From: Nitrosopumilales archaeon
GTDB taxonomy: Archaea; Thermoproteota; Nitrososphaeria; Nitrososphaerales; Nitrosopumilaceae
DNA length: 7,164 nucleotides
Assembly (NCBI GenBank): GCA_016838795.1
Contig: JAEHKQ010000145.1
Span: 1-7,164 of the forward strand
Reading direction: 5' to 3'
Both the position numbers and the translations under genes were made by a program. The notes under the pieces were generated by a model that was not told the DNA's origin, ran no database searches, and saw only the letters and a list, made by a program, of their open reading frames with translations. Positions 1 to 5,354 of the stretch are shown here, one piece after another (position 1 is the first letter of the stretch; every line of letters starts with the position of its first letter).

Positions 1-965
1 AAAATACAGTCATGCGTGATCCAGTCTTATTCAGAGTAATAGAAGCTAAGCATCCTTTACTTGGTGATAGATATAGAGTATGGCCAAGCTATGACTTTGC
101 TGTAGCTATTGAAGATAGTGTGGATGGAGTTACTCATGCATTTAGATCTAAAGAATATGAACTTCGAAATGAGCTCTATTATTCTATTCTTGATGCATTA
201 AAAATGAGAAAGCCTAGAGTACTCGAATTTTCGAGGCTAGAATTCAAGGGAATGCCTGTTTCTAAGAGGGTTCTCAAACCGCTAATTGAGGAGGGGAAAA
301 TACCCTGGTATGATGATCCTAGACTTCCTACTCTAGAGGGACTTAAAAGAAGAGGGATTACTCCTGAAGCAATAAGAAAATTCATTCTCTCGCTAGGATT
401 TACAAAATCAGATACACTTGCACCTTTTGATGCATTAGAATCATTTAATCGAAAAATTGTGGATGGTAATAGTATAAGGTTATTCATGGTACAAAATCCT
501 CAAAAGTTGATAGTAAAAAATCTGCCATCTTCATTTGTCGAATTACCTAATCATCCTACAAAAGATATGGGAAAAAGAAAAGTTGAGGTGGATGAAAATT
601 TGTTGCTTTCATTAGATGATACAAAAAAACTAAATCCTGGAGATAAGATACGGTTAATGGGTTTAGGAAATATTACTTTAACAAAAACGGATCATCAATT
701 AGAAGGAGAGTTTACTGGTGATGATATGGATGTAGACTATCCAAAATTACAATGGATTCCACAAAAAAATTGTCATCAAATAAAGATGTTGATTCCAAAA
801 CAGTTATTTTTTGATGAAGAATATAATGAAGATAGTTTAGAAGAAGTAGATGTATACACTGAACCATATTTTTTAGAATTGCGGCAAAGTTCCGAAATAC
901 AATTTGTGAGATTTGGTTATTGTAGAAAAGATTCACAAAACCAAGTAATTTTTACCCACAAATGA
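1..965 (+). CDS. gltX: Glutamyl-tRNA synthetase, archaeal type (5'-truncated by window edge)
   Basis: This class I aminoacyl-tRNA synthetase charges tRNA with glutamate in the cytoplasm. In archaea the enzyme is normally non-discriminating and also makes Glu-tRNA(Gln) for amidation; that role is inferred here. The reading frame is open to the window edge: codons from base 3 read N-T-V before the methionine at 12, so that ATG is internal. About 320 residues remain of a family length near 560-580, and the HIGH motif lies upstream of the window. Numbering from the methionine at 12, visible blocks are HPLLGDRYRVWPSYDFA (14-30), AIEDSVDGVTHAFR (32-45), the KMSKS-equivalent GMPVSKR (80-86), LKRRGITPEAIRKF (111-124), and a beta-barrel anticodon-binding region from about 160 to 317 that ends in FVRFGYC and IFTHK. 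The stop is TGA. The FAH-family gene follows after only 7 bases, so the two are probably co-transcribed. Confidence 0.97.
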   Translation, partial: NTVMRDPVLFRVIEAKHPLLGDRYRVWPSYDFAVAIEDSVDGVTHAFRSKEYELRNELYYSILDALKMRKPRVLEFSRLEFKGMPVSKRVLKPLIEEGKIPWYDDPRLPTLEGLKRRGITPEAIRKFILSLGFTKSDTLAPFDALESFNRKIVDGNSIRLFMVQNPQKLIVKNLPSSFVELPNHPTKDMGKRKVEVDENLLLSLDDTKKLNPGDKIRLMGLGNITLTKTDHQLEGEFTGDDMDVDYPKLQWIPQKNCHQIKMLIPKQLFFDEEYNEDSLEEVDVYTEPYFLELRQSSEIQFVRFGYCRKDSQNQVIFTHK

Positions 966-972
966 GTTTAAA

Positions 973-1839
973 ATGAAGATAGCAAGATTCGTTCAATCAA
1001 ATAATGAAACTTTTGGTTTGGTAAAGGATGGACGTGTTTCAACAAGAGATGAAATAATTAATGAAACAGGAGTACCACTTCCTTTAAGCATAAAGGATTT
1101 TTTGTTTGATGGCTGGTATGATGAAGTAAAAGACACATTATCTAAATTACAGTATAAAGAGGATTTATCAAAATTTAAACTACTTGCGCCAATCTCAAAT
1201 CCTTCAAAAATTATTTGTCTCGCCTTTAATTATTATGATCATGCTGAAGAGCAAAAATTACAGCCTCCTAGAAATCCTGTAATTTTTTTTAAGCCGCGAA
1301 CAACTCTGTGTGGTTCTGACTCTGAAATTATCTGCCCTAATTTTGTCACTCAGTTGGATTATGAGGTAGAATTGGCACTGATACTAGGAAAAATATGTAA
1401 AAACATTGATGAAGATGAAGCGAAAAATGCCATTTTTGGATATATGGTATTCAATGATGTTTCTGCTAGGGATATACAATTTAGTGACAAGCAATTTACT
1501 CGTGGAAAGAGTTTTGATACCTTTGCTCCATGTGGGCCATGGATTACAACTGTGGATGAAGTTGCTGATGCTCAAAATCTCCAACTCGTAACTAAAATCA
1601 ATGGGGATGTTAGACAGAATTCATCAACAAGCAAAATGTTTTTGAAAATACCAGAGATTATTTCTAAATTGAGTAAAGTTATGACATTAGAAAAAGGTGA
1701 CATTATATCTACTGGGACTCCAGCAGGAGTTATTTTGAAAAATCCAAATCTAGAATATCTAAAAGATGGGGATGAAATAGAAATGGAAATAGAAAAATTA
1801 GGATCAATTAAAAATACAGTACGGTTTGTGACAAAATAA
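973..1839 (+). CDS. Fumarylacetoacetate hydrolase (FAH) family protein
   Basis: This is a cytoplasmic metal-dependent enzyme of the FAH superfamily, whose members hydrolyse, decarboxylate or isomerise 2-oxo or 1,3-dioxo acids. At 288 residues it has the single-domain architecture: a variable N-terminal part (about 1-70) and a catalytic FAH fold (about 75-286). Expected metal ligands are E131 and E133 in LDYEVELALILG and D162 in NDVSARD. H90 in NYYDHAEEQ matches the lid histidine of FAHD-type enzymes. K179 in RGKSFDTFAPCGP and the STGTPAGV segment (246-253) are also conserved signatures. The substrate cannot be told from sequence; an oxaloacetate decarboxylase or 2-hydroxyhepta-2,4-diene-1,7-dioate isomerase label would be a guess. 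The ATG start has no Shine-Dalgarno and sits 7 bases after the gltX stop, so translation probably follows gltX. Its TAA touches the stop of the convergent acetyltransferase gene, and a T8 tract just beyond may end its transcript. Confidence 0.94.
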   Translation: MKIARFVQSNNETFGLVKDGRVSTRDEIINETGVPLPLSIKDFLFDGWYDEVKDTLSKLQYKEDLSKFKLLAPISNPSKIICLAFNYYDHAEEQKLQPPRNPVIFFKPRTTLCGSDSEIICPNFVTQLDYEVELALILGKICKNIDEDEAKNAIFGYMVFNDVSARDIQFSDKQFTRGKSFDTFAPCGPWITTVDEVADAQNLQLVTKINGDVRQNSSTSKMFLKIPEIISKLSKVMTLEKGDIISTGTPAGVILKNPNLEYLKDGDEIEMEIEKLGSIKNTVRFVTK

Positions 1840-2652
1840 CTAAATATTTTTTTTCATTAGATAAAATGTTAAGCGGTTTTCGAGACTATTATAATTAGGT
1901 AAAGTTTTTAATTTCGTTAAAATTTGAATGCGTTTAGAATTTTTTTGATAGGATAAATTCTGAACATAAGTAAAAATTTCCTTTAAACCAATTATTGAGC
2001 CAGAAATTACTGTGACTAGCATTGTATTATCAAAATGTTCAGAATCTGTAATTACTGCTAAACTATCAATGCCATTTTTATCTCTAAAATATATGATTCT
2101 ATTTTCTTGAGCTAAATTTGAGACGGATGAATCATTAAGTGGGAGCCATCGCCAGGACTTCACATAGAAAAGATTTTGTGAAGATAATATAGTTGGTAAT
2201 TTTTTTACATTACTTACAAACTTAATATCAATTTTTGAATCAATTTTTTTTGGAGTTAAGGAATAGAAATTCCACGTTTCAAAATTTTCATATTTGAGTT
2301 TTTTTGCAAGTTCTAGTGAAGCTGTATTAGTAGATTCAATTAACATATACGCAATAAGACAGTTAGATTTTTTTGAAATATTCTCTGCCTCTCGTACTAG
2401 GTGAGTTGCATATCCTTTTCTTCTAAAATTTGAGTTAACACGAATTCCTTCAATCCAAACTTGATTAGTTTGTGTAAAAATTGAAACATGACATACAGCA
2501 ACCGGTGAATTATTTTGATGAACGACCAGAAGATTTCCTTCTTCCTTCCAATAGTCCCATACGTTAGCTATGTAATCTCCCCAAGAGAAGGTTTTTGTAC
2601 AAAAATCTAGAACTTGGTCTTTATCGCTATCGGTAGCATATTTTACAATCAC
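1840..2652 (-). CDS. GNAT family N-acetyltransferase
   Basis: This predicted acetyl-CoA-dependent N-acetyltransferase is cytoplasmic with unknown substrate. The GNAT core spans about residues 1-135. The acetyl-CoA pyrophosphate-binding loop (motif A) is VWIEGIRVNSNFRRKGYATHL (65-85), where R77-R-K-G80-Y-A82 fits the Q/RxxGxG/A pattern. An early FCTKTFSWGDYIANVWDYW segment (17-35) looks like the block seen at the start of many archaeal GNAT proteins. ASLELAKKLKYENFETWNFY (111-130) is the usual motif B region. The last 135 residues are a poorly recognised second domain with no motif I can name, so the protein is longer than a minimal GNAT (about 150). The frame starts with GTG. An overlapping ATG two bases upstream is in another frame and is followed at once by TGA, so it cannot be the start. 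The gene is divergent from the Rieske gene and convergent with the FAH gene, whose stop codon abuts its own TAG. Confidence 0.9.
   Translation of the reverse strand: MIVKYATDSDKDQVLDFCTKTFSWGDYIANVWDYWKEEGNLLVVHQNNSPVAVCHVSIFTQTNQVWIEGIRVNSNFRRKGYATHLVREAENISKKSNCLIAYMLIESTNTASLELAKKLKYENFETWNFYSLTPKKIDSKIDIKFVSNVKKLPTILSSQNLFYVKSWRWLPLNDSSVSNLAQENRIIYFRDKNGIDSLAVITDSEHFDNTMLVTVISGSIIGLKEIFTYVQNLSYQKNSKRIQILTKLKTLPNYNSLENRLTFYLMKKNI
1847..1854 (+). terminator. T8 tract, candidate terminator of the gltX-FAH transcript
   Basis: Eight consecutive T residues lie 8 bases after the FAH stop codon. Archaeal RNA polymerase typically terminates at such runs without needing a hairpin, and no strong stem precedes it. 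The tract lies inside the 3' coding end of the convergent acetyltransferase gene, where the complementary A-run contributes its terminal Lys-Lys-Asn residues. Confidence 0.6.
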
Positions 2653-2674
2653 ATATTAGTTAAAATCAGAAAAA

Positions 2675-2681
2675 TTATTAA
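2675..2681. promoter_or_regulatory. TATA-like box, possibly shared by divergent GNAT and Rieske genes
   Basis: TTATTAA reads TTAATAA on the other strand and lies in the middle of the 52-base divergent gap. Its centre (2678) is 27 bases before the Rieske ATG (2705) and 26 bases before the GNAT GTG (2652). Both distances fit the archaeal TATA-to-start spacing for leaderless mRNAs. The purine-rich GAAAAA on its left resembles a BRE for the plus-strand direction; the minus-strand side is a less convincing BRE. The plus direction is the better supported. Confidence 0.5.
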
Positions 2682-2704
2682 GAATAGTTAAACGAATTCG
2701 ATTA

Positions 2705-3013
2705 ATGAGCAGGTTTAAAGTAGCAAAAACAGCAGATATTCCTCCTGGGCAACTTCACAAAGTTTCAGTTGAACAAAAAGAAATTGTTGTTGTAAATATT
2801 GATGGTAATTTTTTTGCTATGGATGATACTTGTACTCATGCTGGTGCTAGTATTTCAGATGGTAAACTGGATGGGTCAACTGTTACATGTGATTGGCATG
2901 GAGCTCAATTCGATTGCAAAACAGGCAAGCTAGAAAAATTTCCAGCTAAGATTAATGATTTAAAATCATATCAAGTGATTATTGAATCCGATGACGTTTT
3001 TGTAGAGGTATGA
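2705..3013 (+). CDS. Rieske [2Fe-2S] ferredoxin-like protein
   Basis: This small electron carrier resembles the ferredoxin subunits of non-heme iron oxygenases and the NirD-like Rieske proteins. Its 102 residues are essentially one Rieske domain. The cluster ligands are visible as C43-T-H45 (DDTCTHAGASISDG) and C62-D-W-H65 (VTCDWHGAQFD), that is CxH-16 residues-CxxH. The KTGKLEKFPA segment after the second ligand pair is the usual following strand. There is no signal peptide or membrane anchor, which argues for a soluble cytoplasmic protein and against a cytochrome bc complex Rieske subunit. No oxygenase or reductase partner gene is present in the window, so the redox partner is unknown. The ATG has no Shine-Dalgarno but sits at leaderless distance from the TATA-like box at 2675-2681. 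UPF0147 starts 36 bases after the stop and is probably in the same transcript. Confidence 0.95.
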   Translation: MSRFKVAKTADIPPGQLHKVSVEQKEIVVVNIDGNFFAMDDTCTHAGASISDGKLDGSTVTCDWHGAQFDCKTGKLEKFPAKINDLKSYQVIIESDDVFVEV

Positions 3014-3039
3014 ATTTAGGATTATATTATTCAAGAAAA

Positions 3040-3044
3040 GGTGA
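3040..3044 (+). promoter_or_regulatory. Shine-Dalgarno site GGTGA setting the UPF0147 start
   Basis: GGTGA is a perfect match to the complement of the archaeal 16S rRNA 3' end and stands 5 bases before the GTG at 3050. It contains the other in-frame GTG (3041), which would therefore be part of the ribosome site and not the start. It is the only convincing Shine-Dalgarno in the window, and suggests this gene is translated from inside a longer mRNA. Confidence 0.65.
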
Positions 3045-3049
3045 AAAAA

Positions 3050-3319
3050 GTGGCTGATGAAAATCAAAATAAAGATACATTAAAGGAAGCTATAGAAACA
3101 CTAGATCAAATAACTGCCAATTCATCAGCACCTAGAACAATTAAAAAAAGTATTACAGATTTAGTTACGGGGTTAAAAAGTACCGAACATTCGATGTCTG
3201 TAAGGGCTGCAAATGCAATAAGTGTGTTAGATGATATTACACAAGATCCAAATATGCCATCTTATGTTCGAGTTACACTTTGGCAAGCAGTCTCAAAATT
3301 GGAAGGTATAAGGGAATAA
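3050..3319 (+). CDS. UPF0147 family protein
   Basis: This is a small archaeal protein of the UPF0147 family, whose function is not established. It is almost wholly alpha-helical. Family features include the segment around AIETLDQITANSSAPRTIKKSI, the stretch SVRAANAISVLDDITQDPNMP, and the C-terminal end VRVTLWQAVSKLEGIRE; the NAISxLDxxxxDPNMP core is the recognisable signature. Two in-frame GTG codons are possible starts. I chose 3050, giving 89 residues that begin M-A-D-E-N, because GGTGA lies 5 bases upstream and absorbs the GTG at 3041; the longer form would add only M-K-K. The gene follows the Rieske gene closely. It is followed, in the same reading frame and after a single TAA, by the methyltransferase gene, and a T5 run touches the stop. 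Confidence 0.9.
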   Translation: MADENQNKDTLKEAIETLDQITANSSAPRTIKKSITDLVTGLKSTEHSMSVRAANAISVLDDITQDPNMPSYVRVTLWQAVSKLEGIRE

Positions 3320-3334
3320 ATTTTTAAAACTCGA

Positions 3335-4105
3335 TTGAGAATATTGAAAATAGAAGAATATTTACAAACACTTCCTCAGGAAATTTTAAGTGGAGAGGAT
3401 GTACAACTTCCAGACCATTCATTTAGGGAAATTTTTGAATTTGTTGCCTTAGGAAAAGACGATGTTTTCTATCACCTTGGTTGTGGTGATGGGAAGGGCA
3501 TACAAATTGCATTAGAAGAATTTCATGTAAAAAAAGTAGTTGGCATTGATAACAATTCCAAAAAAATTGCCTCAGCTGATCAATTACTTAAAAAGAAAAA
3601 TCTCCATGGAATACTTATCTGTGAAGATGTTCTTGATTCGGAACTTGATGATGCTACGGTAATTTTATTTTGGTTTACCGATTCCTTGATAATTGAAAAA
3701 ATGATTCAAAAATTTAAAAAACTAAAAAGAGGTTGTAGGATTATTACAATTTGGGGACCGCTGTCCGGGTATATGCCACATAAGATTGAATTTCCATATA
3801 TACTGAATCAGGTTCCTTTCAAACCTGCTAAAGATCTACGAGAGCAATTATTAGCTATTTTTGGTGTCAAATGCATTGATTTTGTAACGGCCTGGGAATT
3901 TGCGGAACGGTACACAAAGGCTATTGGATCACCCGAAGCAGGGAATGATCGATTTCTAACTATTATGCAATCACTTGTGATATGGATTAATGCCAAGAAT
4001 TTGGGGGTAGCATGCAGTGATGAAATTCCAGAACCAATAAAGGCCTACATGGGAATACTACGCAATTTTTTTAACATTGAGGTTGAGCATCTTTTAAAAG
4101 AGTAA
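3335..4105 (+). CDS. Class I SAM-dependent methyltransferase, substrate unknown
   Basis: This is a predicted S-adenosylmethionine-dependent methyltransferase with a Rossmann-like domain at about residues 25-145. Motif I is VFYHLGCGDGKG (44-55), D72 in GIDNN is the acidic ribose-binding residue at the end of strand 2, CEDVLD (96-101) follows strand 3, and VILFWFTDS (109-117) is the motif IV position. The glycine-rich loop resembles archaeal DOT1-like methyltransferases (usual form YDLGCGDG), here with His for the usual Asp. The C-terminal half (about 150-256) holds EFAERYTKAIG, FLTIMQSLVIWINAKNLGVAC and IPEPIKAYMGILRNFF. It matches no domain I can name and may bind substrate. There is no in-frame ATG or GTG near the start; TTG at 3335 is used here, TTG at 3344 is the alternative, and neither has a Shine-Dalgarno. 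The frame is the same as UPF0147 and the 15-base gap after its TAA contains no further stop, so co-transcription and translational coupling are likely. The stop is TAA. Confidence 0.85.
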   Translation: MRILKIEEYLQTLPQEILSGEDVQLPDHSFREIFEFVALGKDDVFYHLGCGDGKGIQIALEEFHVKKVVGIDNNSKKIASADQLLKKKNLHGILICEDVLDSELDDATVILFWFTDSLIIEKMIQKFKKLKRGCRIITIWGPLSGYMPHKIEFPYILNQVPFKPAKDLREQLLAIFGVKCIDFVTAWEFAERYTKAIGSPEAGNDRFLTIMQSLVIWINAKNLGVACSDEIPEPIKAYMGILRNFFNIEVEHLLKE

Positions 4106-4120
4106 TTTGTTGTGTAATCC

Positions 4121-4129
4121 TTTTATTTT
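4121..4129 (+). promoter_or_regulatory. TATA-like box for the 115-residue protein gene
   Basis: TTTTATTTT lies in the 44-base gap after the methyltransferase, centred 25 bases before the ATG at 4150, as expected for a leaderless archaeal mRNA. The same T-rich stretch could also help terminate the methyltransferase transcript. Confidence 0.45.
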
Positions 4130-4149
4130 GAGAATGATCAAACTATTGT

Positions 4150-4497
4150 ATGCAACAAAGAATTAACATTAATGTTTCTGCAGTTAACTACGATAAAACA
4201 AGTAAGGAGATTGAAACACAATTAACTCTTCTTGAAGAAATGGTGCATGCAGAAAATGATTTTGTGGTTAGTGATTCAGAATTTGCATTCGGTTGGCATT
4301 TTTTTGTTGTTAGTATAAACAAAGAAATAATTCACAAACTTGCTGAACAAATGGGGTCAGATTTTAATAAATTAAAAGGAAAAGGAATGGAAAAAAAATT
4401 TCTCACATGGTTAACAAAAAAAATGGAACAAAAAACTCCTAGGTTTAAACTGGCAATTAAAGAAGAGATGGAATCAAGTAAGTATGGTATTTTCTAA
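4150..4497 (+). CDS. Hypothetical protein, 115 residues
   Basis: I do not recognise this protein. It appears soluble, with no signal peptide, membrane segment, cysteine, or metal- or nucleotide-binding motif. From the residue pattern I infer a mixed alpha/beta N-terminal half: a strand INVSAV (5-10), a helix from about 15 to 35, and a strand-rich segment DFVVSDSEFAFGWHFFVVSI (37-56). A strongly basic helical C-terminal half follows (KLKGKGMEKKFLTWLTKKMEQK, about 74-95). The lysine-rich tail could contact nucleic acid, but nothing shows that directly. Codon use resembles its neighbours, and the frame has a clean ATG start and TAA stop. It has its own TATA-like box at leaderless spacing and a T5 run after the stop, so it looks like a single-gene unit. 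It may be a lineage-restricted archaeal family. Confidence 0.8.
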   Translation: MQQRININVSAVNYDKTSKEIETQLTLLEEMVHAENDFVVSDSEFAFGWHFFVVSINKEIIHKLAEQMGSDFNKLKGKGMEKKFLTWLTKKMEQKTPRFKLAIKEEMESSKYGIF

Positions 4498-4509
4498 AAT
4501 AGCCTCATC

Positions 4510-4514
4510 TTTTT
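4510..4514 (+). terminator. T5 tract after the 115-residue protein gene
   Basis: A run of five T residues follows the stop codon by 12 bases and precedes the next TATA-like box. It fits a weak archaeal oligo-T terminator; no hairpin is evident. Confidence 0.4.
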
Positions 4515-4522
4515 AGGATCAC

Positions 4523-4530
4523 TTTAAATA
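4523..4530 (+). promoter_or_regulatory. TATA-like box for the histidine kinase gene
   Basis: TTTAAATA is preceded by a short GATCAC stretch at the BRE position. Its centre is about 31 bases before the ATG at 4558, which predicts a leader of only a few bases. It is one of the best TATA matches in the window. Confidence 0.5.
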
Positions 4531-4557
4531 CTGTTTGTGTGAGGCGATCAGAGAGAT

Positions 4558-5298
4558 ATGGAACCTAGTAAATCCGTAGAAGACAAGAGAGACGACTATT
4601 CGTTAAGAGAAGAATTCATTGCAGTGATGGCTCACGAAATGAAAAATACACTTTCGTCTATTGTATCATTCTCAGAAATATTACTTAGTCAGAAACTAGG
4701 AAAACTAAATGATCGTCAGAAAGTTAGACTACAACACATTCTTGATGGTGGTAGCCGTTTGAATTCAATGATTATTGATGTGCTAGATTTTCAAAAGATA
4801 GGATTAGGACAATTAAGAATTGAGAAGAAAAAATATGAACTAGAGGAAGTATGTCAAGAAGCCATATTAGATATTTCATCTCTTTCTGACTCAAAAAATA
4901 TTACTGTAAATGCACATGTAGACCAAGTAGAAATTTACTGTGATTATTTCAGAATTCTTCAAGTTTTAAACAATATTCTGAATAATGGGATCAAGTTTTC
5001 GGATACCGGTTCAACGATAACTCTCAATGCCTTTTCGGATGGAAATGGGATATTGTTTGAGGTGGTTGATGAAGGAGTAGGTATTAAGGAATCAGATTTA
5101 AACAAAGTTTTCCAGAAATTTAAGCAATCCGATGTTACTAGAAGCCTTGAAAAAGAAGGTTCTGGTTTAGGATTAGCAATTTGTAAAGGAATTGTCGAAC
5201 TGCATGGAGGAAAAATTTGGATTGAAAGTAATGTAGGAAAAGGTACTAAAGTTTCATTTACAGTTCCAGGTAGAAAAGTTTTTTCAACTAAACCCTAG
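4558..5298 (+). CDS. Soluble sensor histidine kinase (HisKA-HATPase), no sensor domain
   Basis: This is a two-component histidine kinase that would autophosphorylate on H26 and pass the phosphate to a response regulator. At 246 residues it is nearly the minimal catalytic unit. The HisKA dimerisation and phosphotransfer domain covers about 15-85, with H-box FIAVMAHEMKNTL (20-32); E27 and N30 form the ExxN motif associated with phosphatase activity in HisKA kinases. The HATPase domain covers about 95-238, with N-box QVLNNILNNGIKFS (135-148; N139 and N143), G1 box DEGVGI (171-176), F-box FQKFKQ (185-190) and G2 box GSGLGLAICKGIVELHGG (201-218). All boxes are intact, so it should be active. Only about 15 residues precede HisKA: no PAS, GAF, HAMP or transmembrane segment, so it is cytoplasmic and must be regulated by a partner or by oligomer state. 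No response regulator lies in the window. An in-frame TGA at 4540 rules out a longer N-terminus. Confidence 0.95.
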   Translation: MEPSKSVEDKRDDYSLREEFIAVMAHEMKNTLSSIVSFSEILLSQKLGKLNDRQKVRLQHILDGGSRLNSMIIDVLDFQKIGLGQLRIEKKKYELEEVCQEAILDISSLSDSKNITVNAHVDQVEIYCDYFRILQVLNNILNNGIKFSDTGSTITLNAFSDGNGILFEVVDEGVGIKESDLNKVFQKFKQSDVTRSLEKEGSGLGLAICKGIVELHGGKIWIESNVGKGTKVSFTVPGRKVFSTKP

Positions 5299-5322
5299 AT
5301 TAATTTAGAATTTTAAAAAAAC

Positions 5323-5330
5323 CTTATTCT
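5323..5330 (+). promoter_or_regulatory. Weak TATA-like box before the glycosyltransferase gene
   Basis: CTTATTCT follows an A7 run and is centred about 28 bases before the ATG at 5355. A better-looking TTATTTTATA at 5334-5343 is too close to the start to serve a leaderless or short-leader mRNA beginning at that ATG. The kinase stop lies 56 bases before the ATG, so read-through from the kinase is also possible. Confidence 0.25.
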
Positions 5331-5354
5331 TCCTTATTTTATAGGGATTATAGA

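Noticed and set aside
179..487. Minus-strand open frame of 102 codons inside gltX
   Set aside because: It lies wholly opposite a strongly conserved GluRS region and its translation shows no recognisable domain; it is a frame shadow.
712..936. Minus-strand open frame of 74 codons inside gltX
   Set aside because: It is opposite the conserved GluRS C-terminus, with low-complexity composition typical of antisense AT-rich DNA.
1384..1591. Open frames on both strands inside the FAH gene (61 and 66 codons)
   Set aside because: They overlap the conserved metal-binding core of the FAH protein in other frames and resemble no protein family.
973..3013. FAH and Rieske genes as parts of an aromatic-ring degradation cluster
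   Set aside because: They are in different transcription units, separated by an opposite-strand acetyltransferase, and no ring-hydroxylating or ring-cleaving enzyme is present.
3022..3029. TTATATTA as a separate promoter for UPF0147
   Set aside because: Its distance would fit a leaderless start at 3050, but that would leave the perfect GGTGA at 3040-3044 outside the mRNA. Co-transcription with the Rieske gene explains the ribosome site better, though a second weak promoter is not excluded.
3808..3996. Minus-strand open frame of 62 codons inside the methyltransferase gene
   Set aside because: It is opposite conserved coding sequence and has no start context or family match.
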